A DNA stretch of 14,852 bases from Caryophanales bacterium (GCA_027341705.1 DAIELO010000010.1:1-14852), one strand, 5' to 3'. Positions 7,224 through 14,560 are shown, counted from the stretch's first letter. Numbers and translations: made by a program. The notes: generated by a model not told the origin, from the sequence alone.

Positions 7224-7239
7224 TGTCACCTAGTTCACA
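7224..7239. promoter_or_regulatory. CRP-like site upstream of the acetate transporter promoter
   Basis: TGTCACCTAGTTCACA matches 9 of 10 fixed positions of the CRP consensus TGTGA-N6-TCACA. It lies 5 bp upstream of the -35 hexamer, centred near -48, a position compatible with an activator. A weaker half-matching site (TGTGA at 7256-7260, 8/10) lies further up. The binder is inferred to be the Crp/Fnr protein encoded at 9987-10649. Confidence 0.4.
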
Positions 7240-7290
7240 TTTTAGACATAAGTTTTGTGATGTAGTACAGAATCATGTGTGTACGGATAT

Positions 7291-7319
7291 ATAACATTCT
7301 GAGTAGTTTGTTATATAAT
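7291..7319 (+). promoter_or_regulatory. Sigma-A-like promoter of the PsiE-like gene
   Basis: ATAACA (4/6) lies 17 bp before a perfect TATAAT (7314-7319). The expected transcript start is near 7326. That leaves almost no leader before the first in-frame GTG (7330) and supports a downstream start codon. Confidence 0.55.
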
Positions 7320-7353
7320 TAATGGCAAGGTGTCAGAAATAGGGGATTGGCTG

Positions 7354-7749
7354 GTGATTCGAGATATGAAACAATCATTATTGACTTTTGTTGCGCGCAT
7401 ATCTAATTTTTTTCGGTGGGCTATTGTCTTGCTTATTCTATGTATCTTGGCGCTTGGAATTATAGGATTTGTTTTGAAGTGGTCTATTCTTGTCGTTAAT
7501 CCGCGCATTGTATTTAATGATTTTTATTCTTTTGTTGACGATCTATTCGCGTTGATTTTAGTATATGAATTTCTGGATTTACTGCGTACGCTTGCCCCCG
7601 CGCGACTGCTTGATCTACTTTTAACGGTAATGGGAAGAAAAATGCTGCTTGCACACAATAATGATACGTTGGCATTTGAGACTGCTGTGTTTGGTGTGCT
7701 CTTGCTTTTGCGTCTCGTTTGGAACCGTTATAACCGAGAACAAGAATAG
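7354..7749 (+). CDS. PsiE-like four-helix membrane protein, about 131 aa
   Basis: Four hydrophobic helices (about residues 20-41, 59-78, 84-98 and 106-123) with the layout and motif flavour of the PsiE (phosphate-starvation-inducible E) family. These include an acidic first loop (N-D-F-Y-S-F-V-D-D-L), a Y-E-F-L helix and a conserved-looking V-M-G-R-K-M-L-L-A-H segment before the last helix. GTG 7354 is chosen as start because AGGGGAT lies 6 nt upstream and the promoter start point is near 7326. GTG 7330 (8 residues longer) and ATG 7366 are alternatives. The function of the family is not settled beyond phosphate or stress induction in enterobacteria. No Pho box was recognised. It sits divergent from the acetate transporter and convergent with acsA. 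A role linked to acetate is only positional. Confidence 0.7.
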   Translation: MIRDMKQSLLTFVARISNFFRWAIVLLILCILALGIIGFVLKWSILVVNPRIVFNDFYSFVDDLFALILVYEFLDLLRTLAPARLLDLLLTVMGRKMLLAHNNDTLAFETAVFGVLLLLRLVWNRYNREQE

Positions 7750-7763
7750 GCATCTACATAAAA

Positions 7764-7791
7764 AAGCCAAGAAGGATTCCCCTCTTGGCTT
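7764..7791. terminator. Intrinsic terminator of acsA, also facing the PsiE-like gene
   Basis: AAGCCAAGA (7764-7772) pairs with TCTTGGCTT (7783-7791), and inner GG/CC pairs are possible. On the minus strand the stem is followed by TTTTT-type sequence, making a good terminator for acsA 15 bp past its stop. On the plus strand only a weak TAGTATTTG follows, so termination of the PsiE-like gene is probably less efficient. Confidence 0.85.
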
Positions 7792-7805
7792 AGTATTTGA
7801 GAAAA

Positions 7806-9761
7806 TTATTCTTTGTCAGAATACTGTTGTTGCAACATGTTAATTACGGTAGGATCAGCCAGTGTCGTAGTATCGCCAATGGCCCTGCCTTCCGCGATAT
7901 CTCTTAATAATCGACGCATGATTTTTGCACTGCGGGTTTTTGGCAGTTCAGCCGTGAACATTATTTCTTCTGGCCTTGCCATTGCGCCGATTTTTTCAAC
8001 TACGTGCTTTTTCAATTCTGTAATCAAGTCATCACTAGCAGTAATGCCCTCTTTCAGTGTGACAAAGGCAGTAATCGCTTGCCCTTTAATGTCATGCGAA
8101 CGCCCAATTACAGCCGCTTCAGCTACTGATTTGTGATCGACTAACGCACTTTCTACTTCCATCGTACCTATGCGGTGTCCAGATACGTTGATCACGTCAT
8201 CAATGCGACCTAAAATCCAGAGGTAACGATCTTCGTCAAGGTGAGCGCCATCACCAGGTAGATAGATTCCGGGGTATTTTCCGAAATAGGTTTTTTGGAA
8301 TCGATCATCATCTCCCCAAATGGTACGCAGCATGGACGGCCAAGGCTTGGTGACGACTAAATACCCACCTGCTCCTGGCTGCACTGGTTCACCATTCTCA
8401 TCTACTACATCGACTGCAACTCCTGGCACTGCCTTGGTTGCAGATCCTGGCTTCGTTGTAATGAGTCCTGGTAGTGGTGCGATCATGGCACATCCAGTCT
8501 CCGTTTGCCACCAGGTATCGACGATGGGGCAACGACTTTGACCCACATGTTCGTGATACCACATCCAAGCCTCGGGGTTAATAGGTTCTCCCACGGTGCC
8601 CATTAGCCTCAACGAATCCAAGTTGCGCTTTTGAACGTACTGTGGTCCCCATTTCATAAACGTGCGAATCGAGGTAGGAGCAGTGTAAAAAATGGTGACG
8701 CCATACTTCTCGATAATTTCCCAAAATCGATCACGTTCTGGGAAATCCGGGGCCCCTTCGTACATGACGAGTGTAGCACCTGCGGACAATGGGCCATATA
8801 CAATGTACGTGTGACCTGTAACCCAACCGATATCGGCAGAACACCAGAAAATATCATCGTCCTTTAAGTCAAAAACGCTACGCATTGAAGTATTGGCTCC
8901 CACTAGATAGCCGCCCGTAGTGTGTACAATTCCTTTCGGCTTACCTGTGGTACCAGAGGTATACAGAATGTAAAGGATATCTTCCGCGTCCATCGGTTCT
9001 GCTGGAAATGGCTCAGTTGACGCAGACTTCATTAAATCGTGCCAAAATACGTCTCGCCCTGCTTTCATTGTGGCGTTTGATTGTTGTCCAATTCGTTCCA
9101 CAACTAAGACTGTTTCGATCGGTGTATCTTCTACGGCAACATCTGCATTATCCTTTAATGGAACCTGATTTCCACGTCGCCAGCCCGCGTCTGCTGTAAT
9201 TAGTAATTTGGCATCAGCGTCGAGAATGCGATCTTTTAAAGAGGCGGAAGAGAATCCAGCGAACACGACAGAGTGAATTGCGCCAATTTTTGCACAAGCC
9301 ATCATCGTAATGGGGAGTTCTGGAATCATCGGTAAATAGACCATTACGCGATCGCCTTTTTTGACACCTAGGCTCTTGAGCATGTGAGCAGCCTTGTCCA
9401 CTTCGCGTCCTAGCATGTCGTACGTGAAGACTTTGCTGTCTCCTGGCTCGCCTTCCCAAATAATAGCGGCCTTGTTTTTGCGTTCTCCTTGGCGATGCCT
9501 ATCGACCAGATTGTAAGTAGCATTTAACTTGCCATCAACAAACCACTTGGCATGTGGCGGTTCCCAGTTGAGGGTTTGTGTAAAAGGTTCAAACCAGCTA
9601 ATATTTTGTGCTTGTTCAGCCCAATATGCTTCAGGGTCAGCTGTGGCTCGCTCATATACGCCAGGATCATTAAAATTAGCTTTCGCTTTAAATGCTTCAG
9701 ATGGTGCAAAAGCTCGATCCTCATTTAATAAGGTATCTAATCTTTCTGGATTTACTGTCAT
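7806..9761 (-). CDS. acsA: Acetyl-CoA synthetase (AMP-forming)
   Basis: Converts acetate, ATP and CoA to acetyl-CoA in the cytoplasm, allowing growth on or scavenging of acetate. At 651 residues it is full length, as in enterobacterial Acs. The P-loop [11 protein letters not shown] is at residues 267-277. W-W-Q-T-E-T-G (417-423) contains the Trp that limits the acyl pocket to two or three carbons. The hinge [15 protein letters not shown] is at 517-531. The catalytic, acetylation-regulated Lys613 lies in [11 protein letters not shown]. The usual motif is S-G-K, so a Gly-to-Ala change precedes the Lys. The start has GAGGAGG upstream. An extended -10 promoter and a near-perfect cre site precede it, matching the known CcpA repression of acsA in Bacillus subtilis. 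No acetyltransferase (acuA) or deacetylase (acuC) gene lies alongside. Confidence 0.97.
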   Translation of the reverse strand: MTVNPERLDTLLNEDRAFAPSEAFKAKANFNDPGVYERATADPEAYWAEQAQNISWFEPFTQTLNWEPPHAKWFVDGKLNATYNLVDRHRQGERKNKAAIIWEGEPGDSKVFTYDMLGREVDKAAHMLKSLGVKKGDRVMVYLPMIPELPITMMACAKIGAIHSVVFAGFSSASLKDRILDADAKLLITADAGWRRGNQVPLKDNADVAVEDTPIETVLVVERIGQQSNATMKAGRDVFWHDLMKSASTEPFPAEPMDAEDILYILYTSGTTGKPKGIVHTTGGYLVGANTSMRSVFDLKDDDIFWCSADIGWVTGHTYIVYGPLSAGATLVMYEGAPDFPERDRFWEIIEKYGVTIFYTAPTSIRTFMKWGPQYVQKRNLDSLRLMGTVGEPINPEAWMWYHEHVGQSRCPIVDTWWQTETGCAMIAPLPGLITTKPGSATKAVPGVAVDVVDENGEPVQPGAGGYLVVTKPWPSMLRTIWGDDDRFQKTYFGKYPGIYLPGDGAHLDEDRYLWILGRIDDVINVSGHRIGTMEVESALVDHKSVAEAAVIGRSHDIKGQAITAFVTLKEGITASDDLITELKKHVVEKIGAMARPEEIMFTAELPKTRSAKIMRRLLRDIAEGRAIGDTTTLADPTVINMLQQQYSDKE

Positions 9762-9804
9762 TGTAGTCCTCCTCTAATTTTTGACCTTAGCTGAATTACC
9801 ATTC

Positions 9805-9818
9805 AGTAAGCGTTTACA
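9805..9818. promoter_or_regulatory. cre-like operator (CcpA) upstream of acsA
   Basis: AGTAAGCGTTTACA matches 13 of 14 positions of TGWAANCGNTNWCA; only the first base differs. It lies about 44 bp before the acsA start, at roughly +21 to +34 from the expected transcript start. This is a road-block position. Confidence 0.65.
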
Positions 9819-9845
9819 TTACTTAAGGCAATTCTTTCTCACTGT

Positions 9846-9854
9846 AGTATAGCA
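9846..9854 (-). promoter_or_regulatory. Extended -10 promoter of acsA
   Basis: On the minus strand, TGCTATACT combines a TGn extension with TATACT (5/6). No convincing -35 is visible at 16-18 bp. The leader would be about 78 nt and contains the cre site. Confidence 0.5.
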
Positions 9855-9882
9855 CAACAGAAAAGATCATTGAGATAGATTG

Positions 9883-9927
9883 GACACAATTTTCTTGTAA
9901 GATATTCAATTTCGAATATTTTGTGTC
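9883..9927. repeat. Nested inverted repeats between acsA and the Crp/Fnr gene
   Basis: GACACAA (9883-9889) is inverted as TTGTGTC (9921-9927). Inside lies ATATTC (9902-9907) with GAATAT (9914-9919) around a 6-nt spacer. The inner element overlaps a weak possible -35 (TTTCGA, 9910-9915) that is 17 bp from TATGCT (9933-9938) for the Crp/Fnr gene, so self-regulation is possible. Neither repeat fits the CRP consensus well. Confidence 0.4.
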
Positions 9928-9986
9928 TAATTTATGCTGGTTGCAAAATGAGGCTGTATGTACTATGAATCATGAGAGGTGATTAA

Positions 9987-10649
9987 ATGGATTGGTTGAA
10001 AAACATTCCGATTTTTCAGGCGCTGACGGAAGAACAGTGGAATGAAGTGGTCAAATTAGTGCATATGCAGCAGTTGGAACGTGGTCAGTATGTATTTTTT
10101 GAAGGCGAAGATAAAACCGCAGTGTATTTTATTCGCTCTGGAACGGTAAAAGTATTTAAAGTGGATGAAGAGGGACGTGAACAAATTGTGTCTTTTTTAA
10201 GGGCAGGTGATATGTTCCCACATGTTGGATTTTTTGATGATTTTCCTTATCCAGGGACTGCCCAAGCCATTAGTGATGGACAATTGGCACTGATCCCTGT
10301 GCGTAAATTTGAACAACTTCTATTTAAAGAGCCGCAAATTGCGATGTCGGTCCTGCGTGTGTTGAGTCAGAAAATACTGGAATTGCAACAAAAACTTCAA
10401 GATGTCACGTTGCAAAATGCGGGTGATCGCATAACACAAACACTGATTCATCTTGGCGAATGGTATGGAGAAGAAAAAGAAGATGGAAAATTTTTGTCAT
10501 TACGCATGACAAATCGGGATTTGGCAAATATGATTGGAACGACTCGAGAAACGGTTAATCGAATTTTGAACGAAATGAAAAAACATGAGCTCATTAAAAT
10601 AGAGCCAGGTGGAATTTGGATTAGCAATCAGTTGCTGCGCACCGTTTGA
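9987..10649 (+). CDS. Crp/Fnr family transcription regulator without cysteines, 220 aa
   Basis: An N-terminal cyclic-nucleotide-binding-like beta-roll (about 10-115) is followed by a long dimerisation helix (about 115-148) and a C-terminal winged helix. The HTH is M-T-N-R-D-L-A-N-M-I-G-T-T-R-E-T-V-N-R-I-L (174-194). R187-E188-x-x-x-R192 matches the CRP residues that read TGTGA (E. coli R180, E181, R185). The ligand loop reads G-D-M-F-P-H-V-G-F-F...Y-P-G-T-A-Q-A and lacks the Arg-Ser pair that CRP uses for cAMP. There is no cysteine at all, so no FNR-type Fe-S cluster. The effector is therefore unknown. Start ATG 9987 has GAGAGGTG upstream. It is divergent from acsA. CRP-like sites occur at etfB and the acetate transporter, making it a candidate regulator of both. 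Confidence 0.93.
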   Translation: MDWLKNIPIFQALTEEQWNEVVKLVHMQQLERGQYVFFEGEDKTAVYFIRSGTVKVFKVDEEGREQIVSFLRAGDMFPHVGFFDDFPYPGTAQAISDGQLALIPVRKFEQLLFKEPQIAMSVLRVLSQKILELQQKLQDVTLQNAGDRITQTLIHLGEWYGEEKEDGKFLSLRMTNRDLANMIGTTRETVNRILNEMKKHELIKIEPGGIWISNQLLRTV

Positions 10650-11056
10650 TTATGATGCGCATGCACCTGCGGAGATGTTTCGCAAATTCTTTGTAAAACG
10701 CGCAAGAGTATCTGTGCGTTATTGTGTTCTGTGTTTTTTGAACCATAAAGCAGTATTAGTGCACTATGTGTTTGATAATTTTTTAGACGCAATAGCATTT
10801 CAATGTGCAGCGGCTCTTCTAATAATTCTCGCTCGTAGAACGCACTAAATACAGGATATCGTTCCGGAATGTGTGCAAACCAATGCTGGAGTTCTGCACT
10901 TGGTGCAATGTCTTTCATCCATTCATCAATCTGCGCTTTTTTGCGAGGGAAGCCACGAGGCCATAAACGGTCAACTAATACTCTTATCCCATCGCTTGGA
11001 GGAGATGTGTCATCAATTCGTTGAATATAGATAGGGTTTGTTGTGCTCATTTGCAT
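10628..11056 (-). CDS. DUF488 (YeaO-like) family protein, 142 aa
   Basis: Small soluble protein with the full DUF488 pattern: I-Y-I-Q-R-I near the start, G-I-R-V-L-V-D-R-L-W-P-R-G, W-M-K-D-I-A-P-S-A-E-L-Q-H-W-F, then L-I-L-L-Y-G-S-K-N-T-E-H-N-N-A. The conserved Arg, Asp, Trp and His residues suggest a nucleic-acid or nucleotide-related role, but no reaction is established. The ribosome-binding site is AGAGGTG. ATG 11056 and ATG 11050 are both usable, and the GTG at 11062 is part of that site. The last 22 bp overlap the end of the Crp/Fnr gene on the opposite strand, with no terminator between them, so transcripts of the two would be antisense at their 3' ends. The C-terminal V-H-A-H-H-N-Q-T-V-R-S-N is encoded within and beside this overlap. 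It may be co-transcribed with the 12-helix gene 86 bp upstream. Confidence 0.88.
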   Translation of the reverse strand: MQMSTTNPIYIQRIDDTSPPSDGIRVLVDRLWPRGFPRKKAQIDEWMKDIAPSAELQHWFAHIPERYPVFSAFYERELLEEPLHIEMLLRLKNYQTHSALILLYGSKNTEHNNAQILLRVLQRICETSPQVHAHHNQTVRSN

Positions 11057-11142
11057 TCGCACCTCTTTACTAACATGGATGCTTACGACTGTTTAAAAAG
11101 ATAATACATCATGAATATTTCAATCCTGTGACATTGCTGATT

Positions 11143-12435
11143 TTATTTTTCGGGCAGTTCCACTGGCCTTTTTCCACCGATACGCAAGACATAAATGAGG
11201 CTGATTATTACTACGATGAAGGCAAGTGATCCCAATAGTGACAGCGCCAAGCTAATGAGATATTGAACCGATGGCGAAAACTGATCGAAGGCAACAAAAT
11301 ATACCAATCCAGCCACAACGCTGACGGCATATAAAGCCATTGCAGCGCGAATTGGTAAGCTAGGTACCATTTCATCAATTAAGGGTGCATTTTTTCTGTC
11401 GCTTGCGTGACTATATCGATATTCGTAATACAGAAAGGGAATGATTTTTTGTGCGTAACCAGTAAGTAATGGAACCATGCCTGCGAAATAGAATAAATAT
11501 CCAGCCTCCATGCTCAGTCTAATTGAATGAACGAGAACGGCCACGATGAGCAGGATGATCGATATGATGAGAGTGAATGTAGCAGTAATGGTGATCTGTA
11601 ATGGGAACACGATTCGTTTTCTTTTTCTCGCGCGTAGGATGCGAAGAATGTCCAGTGAGAATACACTCAATCCTCCTATGGTAAATACGGCACCTAATAA
11701 GGCGGGAAGTGGCGAGATCGCAACTGGCCAATAGACACTGATTGCAAACAGTGCGACTCCGGCAAAGTAAAGACCTGAAGATAGTTTGAGGTTGGCATTG
11801 TAACCATGACTAAGCACGAACATGGGGATGAATTTATAACTGATCACGAGGACCAGTCCTCCCCAAAACCATAGTGTGCCAAGTATGATGTGGCTAAAAA
11901 GTAGTGAAATACCAGTGCCAGGCCCATCGAATGCCTGCCATATGCCAATGCACATGACGAGCATGAGTCCTAAAATGGGTAGCCATAATCTTCGATGAAC
12001 GATCGTTTTATTATGAGCCTGTTTGTAACTTTTATATACCTGCAACATGTATGAAAATACGCTGACCAGCAAGAGGCTTCCGCCGGTGCCGACAACATCA
12101 AACTGCATGTGTGCAAATCCATAGACCATGAACGTAATGGATAAAAGGTGCGCTGGAAGGTGCCAAACTGCTACTTTTTTTGATAAGGGTGGCGCTTGAA
12201 AGGCGATTGGAATGAGTTGGAACATGACGCCAAATGCACCTGTTAAAAGCGAGCCTAATATGGCTAGGTGAATCCATGCAAATAGTTCGCCTGACCAAAA
12301 TATGCCTTGATGTAATGTCGTGAATAAGGAAAAAGACCACCACCATGCAATACCGCTAACGGCTAGTGCGATGAGTAAGTACCAAATGGTAGGTGAGATT
12401 ATTCGTTTTGTGGAAGATGTAGCTTTGTCAGTCAT
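11143..12435 (-). CDS. Twelve-helix membrane protein of heme-copper oxidase subunit I-like / NnrS-like type, 430 aa
   Basis: Twelve strongly hydrophobic segments, the number found in heme-copper oxidase subunit I. Helix 2 carries H-L-A-I-L-G ending in Q-L-I-P (His56, Pro76). Helix 6 carries H-I-I-L-G ending in K-F-I-P (His182, Pro204). Helix 10 carries Y-F-A-G ending in K-I-I-P. This is a repeated His-x-x-x-Leu-Gly...Ile-Pro design. Further His residues lie in helix 3 (His92, His96, His109). Copper or heme ligation is possible, but a full oxidase ligand set with a His-Tyr pair was not identified, and there is no subunit II nearby. ATG 12435 is chosen because AAGGTG lies 6 nt upstream; an in-frame GTG at 12444 is inside that site. 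Electron transport or nitric-oxide/heme handling are possible roles. The function is unproven. Confidence 0.8.
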   Translation of the reverse strand: MTDKATSSTKRIISPTIWYLLIALAVSGIAWWWSFSLFTTLHQGIFWSGELFAWIHLAILGSLLTGAFGVMFQLIPIAFQAPPLSKKVAVWHLPAHLLSITFMVYGFAHMQFDVVGTGGSLLLVSVFSYMLQVYKSYKQAHNKTIVHRRLWLPILGLMLVMCIGIWQAFDGPGTGISLLFSHIILGTLWFWGGLVLVISYKFIPMFVLSHGYNANLKLSSGLYFAGVALFAISVYWPVAISPLPALLGAVFTIGGLSVFSLDILRILRARKRKRIVFPLQITITATFTLIISIILLIVAVLVHSIRLSMEAGYLFYFAGMVPLLTGYAQKIIPFLYYEYRYSHASDRKNAPLIDEMVPSLPIRAAMALYAVSVVAGLVYFVAFDQFSPSVQYLISLALSLLGSLAFIVVIISLIYVLRIGGKRPVELPEK

Positions 12436-12452
12436 GCGCTTCACCTTATCTG

Positions 12453-12480
12453 TTGAGATTATTGAGAGATCCTTTATACT
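12453..12480 (+). promoter_or_regulatory. Sigma-A promoter of the TIGR01777-type gene
   Basis: TTGAGA (5/6, 12453-12458) lies 16 bp before TATACT (5/6, 12475-12480). The -10 sits inside a 6-bp-arm inverted repeat, ATCCTT (12469-12474) with AAGGAT (12483-12488), which could be an operator. The leader to ATG 12570 would be about 83 nt. Confidence 0.65.
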
Positions 12481-12569
12481 ATAAGGATAAGGGAATTATT
12501 GCACATGTACGGGAAAAACGCATGATCGTCAAGCGCCACGAATGAAATTTGTGGCAAGGGGGGGTTAAG

Positions 12570-13484
12570 ATGGCTAGATTTCTAGTGGTAGGTGGTACAG
12601 GGTTAGTCGGTCAAGCACTAGTGAATCGGTTGCTGGCAAGGGGCGATCAAGTGACTATTGGTACGCGTTCGCCATTTCGCTCTGCGTTGTTGGATGAGCG
12701 GGTAACAAGAGTGCCGCTTGATGCGAAGGAATGGGATAAGGTGGCACAAGACGTGCCATTTGAGGGCGTTGTTAATTTGGCGGGACAGTCTATATTTAGC
12801 GGACGTTGGACGAGTGAGTCAAAAAATATTATTATGCAAAGTCGCCTTTCAACGACAAACATGTTGGTCGACTGGATGGAAAATACATCAATACGACCAA
12901 AAGTGTTTGTCAACGCTTCTGCAGTAGGATTTTATGGTCCGAGTGATAATGAGACATTGACGGAAACTAGTTTGCCTCGGAATCAGGATTTTCTGGCTTC
13001 TGTGACAAGCGCGTGGGAAAAAGCTGCTAATCGTGCCTCTGCGCTTGGGGTTCGTGTAGTTCTAGCGCGTTTGGGGATTGTGCTGGCACGTGATGGAGGG
13101 GCGCTTCCGCGATTGCTTCTGCCCTATCGCATGCATGTGGGAGGAACGATTGGCAGTGGGAAGCAGTGGATATCTTGGGTTCATATTAATGATGTTGTCA
13201 GGCTGTTGGAATTTGCTCTAGTCCAAGAGGACATAATAGGCCCCATCAATGTGACGGCCCCTGTTCCCATTACCATGCGTGATCTTGGCATAGCGGTGGC
13301 AACGCAATTGGGAACCCATAGTAAATTATCGGTTCCCTCGTTTGCTATCAGAACTGTATTGGGTGAAGCAGGGAATTTAATATTAACTGGTCAAAAGGTA
13401 ATTCCTAGTAAAGTCGTTGCCGCGGGATTTCAATTTGACTATGCGACGATTCAAGATGCATTGCGTCATTTACTATCCAATTGA
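12570..13484 (+). CDS. TIGR01777-family NAD(P)-binding (SDR39U1-like) protein, 304 aa
   Basis: Atypical extended short-chain dehydrogenase/epimerase family protein. It has the dinucleotide loop G-G-T-G-L-V-G (8-14), N-L-A-G-Q-S-I (69-75), R-W-T (79-81), S-R-L-S-T-T (91-96), N-A-S-A-V-G-F-Y-G (115-123) and S-G-K-Q-W-I-S-W-V-H-I-N-D (196-208). The C-terminal part, with P-S-F-A, G-E-A, and P-S-K-V-V-A-A-G-F-Q-F, matches DUF1731. Length and domain order are typical. ATG 12570 is preferred over an in-frame upstream ATG at 12549, because AAGGGGGGG lies just before it. No substrate is established for this family. It has its own promoter and no obvious operon partner. The 233-bp gap to etfB holds a separate promoter. 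Confidence 0.92.
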   Translation: MARFLVVGGTGLVGQALVNRLLARGDQVTIGTRSPFRSALLDERVTRVPLDAKEWDKVAQDVPFEGVVNLAGQSIFSGRWTSESKNIIMQSRLSTTNMLVDWMENTSIRPKVFVNASAVGFYGPSDNETLTETSLPRNQDFLASVTSAWEKAANRASALGVRVVLARLGIVLARDGGALPRLLLPYRMHVGGTIGSGKQWISWVHINDVVRLLEFALVQEDIIGPINVTAPVPITMRDLGIAVATQLGTHSKLSVPSFAIRTVLGEAGNLILTGQKVIPSKVVAAGFQFDYATIQDALRHLLSN

Positions 13485-13493
13485 TCGTGTATT

Positions 13494-13509
13494 TGTGAAA
13501 TCGCACGCA
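13494..13509. promoter_or_regulatory. Weak CRP-like site, distal to the etfB promoter
   Basis: TGTGAAATCGCACGCA matches 8 of 10 fixed positions of TGTGA-N6-TCACA. It is 10 bp past the stop of the preceding gene and about 160 bp upstream of the etfB transcript start. Alone it would not be convincing; it is listed because two better sites follow. Confidence 0.25.
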
Positions 13510-13561
13510 CGAAATTCTGAAAAATTTGCAATTAGTCTATTGCCAAAACAGCAATTTCAAG

Positions 13562-13581
13562 ATAAACTAACGATAGTTTAT
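13562..13581. repeat. 8-bp perfect hairpin upstream of etfB
   Basis: ATAAACTA (13562-13569) pairs with TAGTTTAT (13574-13581) around loop ACGA, with TTTC/GAAA flanks that extend it around a small bulge. No U-run follows directly; a T-run occurs about 20 nt later. It could be a weak terminator for the preceding gene or an operator. Confidence 0.45.
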
Positions 13582-13620
13582 GAAATGTAGTTTCGCAAAA
13601 ATTTTTTATTACGCTGAGTT

Positions 13621-13636
13621 TGTGCAATAATTCACA
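13621..13636. promoter_or_regulatory. CRP-like site overlapping the etfB -35
   Basis: TGTGCAATAATTCACA matches 9 of 10 fixed positions of TGTGA-N6-TCACA. The full TTGTG...CACAA arms extend one base further on each side. Its right half is the -35 hexamer itself, so binding there would compete with RNA polymerase or contact it directly. Confidence 0.5.
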
Positions 13637-13658
13637 ATCACGCTCATCCAGTTATACT
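13631..13658 (+). promoter_or_regulatory. Sigma-A promoter of etfB-etfA
   Basis: TTCACA (5/6, 13631-13636) lies 16 bp before TATACT (5/6, 13653-13658). The expected start is near 13665, with a leader of about 53 nt. Confidence 0.65.
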
Positions 13659-13681
13659 ATTTTAATTTGTGATGATGAGTA

Positions 13682-13697
13682 TGTGAACAATTTCTCA
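13682..13697. promoter_or_regulatory. CRP-like site in the etfB leader
   Basis: TGTGAACAATTTCTCA matches 9 of 10 fixed positions of TGTGA-N6-TCACA. It is centred at about +25 and 61 bp from the site overlapping the -35. A pair flanking the promoter suggests repression, possibly with looping. The binder is inferred. Confidence 0.45.
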
Positions 13698-13717
13698 AAA
13701 TAGGTAGGTGAACAGGA

Positions 13718-14545
13718 ATGCATATTGTGGTGTGTGTAAAGCAGGTGCCAGATAGCAGGGAAATTCGTATTGACCCCAATAATAACACATTGGTGCGTCA
13801 AGGTGTTCCTGCAATTGTTAATTATTATGATTTGCATGGATTAGAAGAGGCACTGCGGTTTAAAGATGAGCAGGGTGCAGAGATTACTGTCGTCTCAATG
13901 GGACCTCCATCGGCGGATAAAGCGCTCAAGCAGTGCGTGTCGATGGGAGCAGATCGAGCGATATTGGTGAGTGATCGTGCGTTTGCAGGCGCAGATACAC
14001 TTGCGACATCTTATGTAATTGGTTTGACGGTAAAGAAAGTGGCAGAAGAATTTGGTCCCGTTGATGTAGTGTTCTGTGGTAAGCAAACGTTAGACGGAGA
14101 TACAGGTCAAGTGGGACCTGGTGTCGCTTGTCGGTTGGATTACGAACAATTGACGTATATCGAGAAGGTTGTAGAACTGAACGATAAAGACAAGTCGATC
14201 ACGGTACATCGCCATTTAGAAGATGGAATTGAGGTAGTAAAAACCTCGTTTCCAGTTGTGCTCACTGTGCTTACTGAGTTGAACAAACCAAGGCGTGCTA
14301 GTTTGCCGGGGCTGATTAATGCATCTCGATATCAACCGATTGTATGGACAACTAATGATTTTGCAGAGATTGATCGTACGAAGATTGGCCTTAAAGGATC
14401 ACCAACCATCGTGTCCAAAACTTGGGTGCCGGAACCGCGTAAGATTGATACGAAGATGTTAGAAGGCGAAGACCCAACTGTGATTGCAAGTGAACTTATT
14501 GAACAACTATGGGCCACGGAATTGCCGTTAAGGCTCGGCTGGTAA
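13718..14545 (+). CDS. etfB: Electron transfer flavoprotein, beta subunit (FixA-like)
   Basis: With EtfA it forms the FAD-containing carrier that takes electrons from acyl-CoA dehydrogenases or, in bifurcating types, from NADH. Evidence includes the start M-H-I-V-V-C-V-K-Q-V-P-D, V-V-S-M-G-P (58-63) and D-R-A-F-A-G-A-D-T-L-A-T-S (86-98). The nucleotide-binding loop is G-K-Q-T-L-D-G-D-T-G-Q-V-G-P (121-134). The D-G-D-T-x-Q-V-G-P form is typical of the FixA/bifurcating-type branch, whereas mitochondrial-type ETF has a D-D-D-C-x-Q-T-G form. At 275 residues it is slightly long for the family. Start ATG 13718 has AGGTGAACAGG upstream. It is followed 15 bp later by etfA. The upstream region carries CRP-like sites. 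The acyl-CoA dehydrogenase at the window start is a plausible partner. Confidence 0.96.
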   Translation: MHIVVCVKQVPDSREIRIDPNNNTLVRQGVPAIVNYYDLHGLEEALRFKDEQGAEITVVSMGPPSADKALKQCVSMGADRAILVSDRAFAGADTLATSYVIGLTVKKVAEEFGPVDVVFCGKQTLDGDTGQVGPGVACRLDYEQLTYIEKVVELNDKDKSITVHRHLEDGIEVVKTSFPVVLTVLTELNKPRRASLPGLINASRYQPIVWTTNDFAEIDRTKIGLKGSPTIVSKTWVPEPRKIDTKMLEGEDPTVIASELIEQLWATELPLRLGW

Positions 14546-14560
14546 AGGGAGGTAAAGGCA

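Noticed and set aside
7649..7843. 64-codon plus-strand frame across the end of the PsiE-like gene and the terminator
   Set aside because: It overlaps a better-supported gene in another frame and runs through a terminator hairpin; it has no ribosome-binding site.
9214..9459. 81-codon minus-strand frame inside acsA
   Set aside because: It is a shadow frame within a highly conserved enzyme gene, with Arg-rich, low-complexity composition.
13590..13617. AAAAATTTTTT run as a terminator after the TIGR01777-type gene
   Set aside because: No GC-rich stem directly precedes it, and the nearby 8-bp AT-rich hairpin ends about 20 nt earlier.
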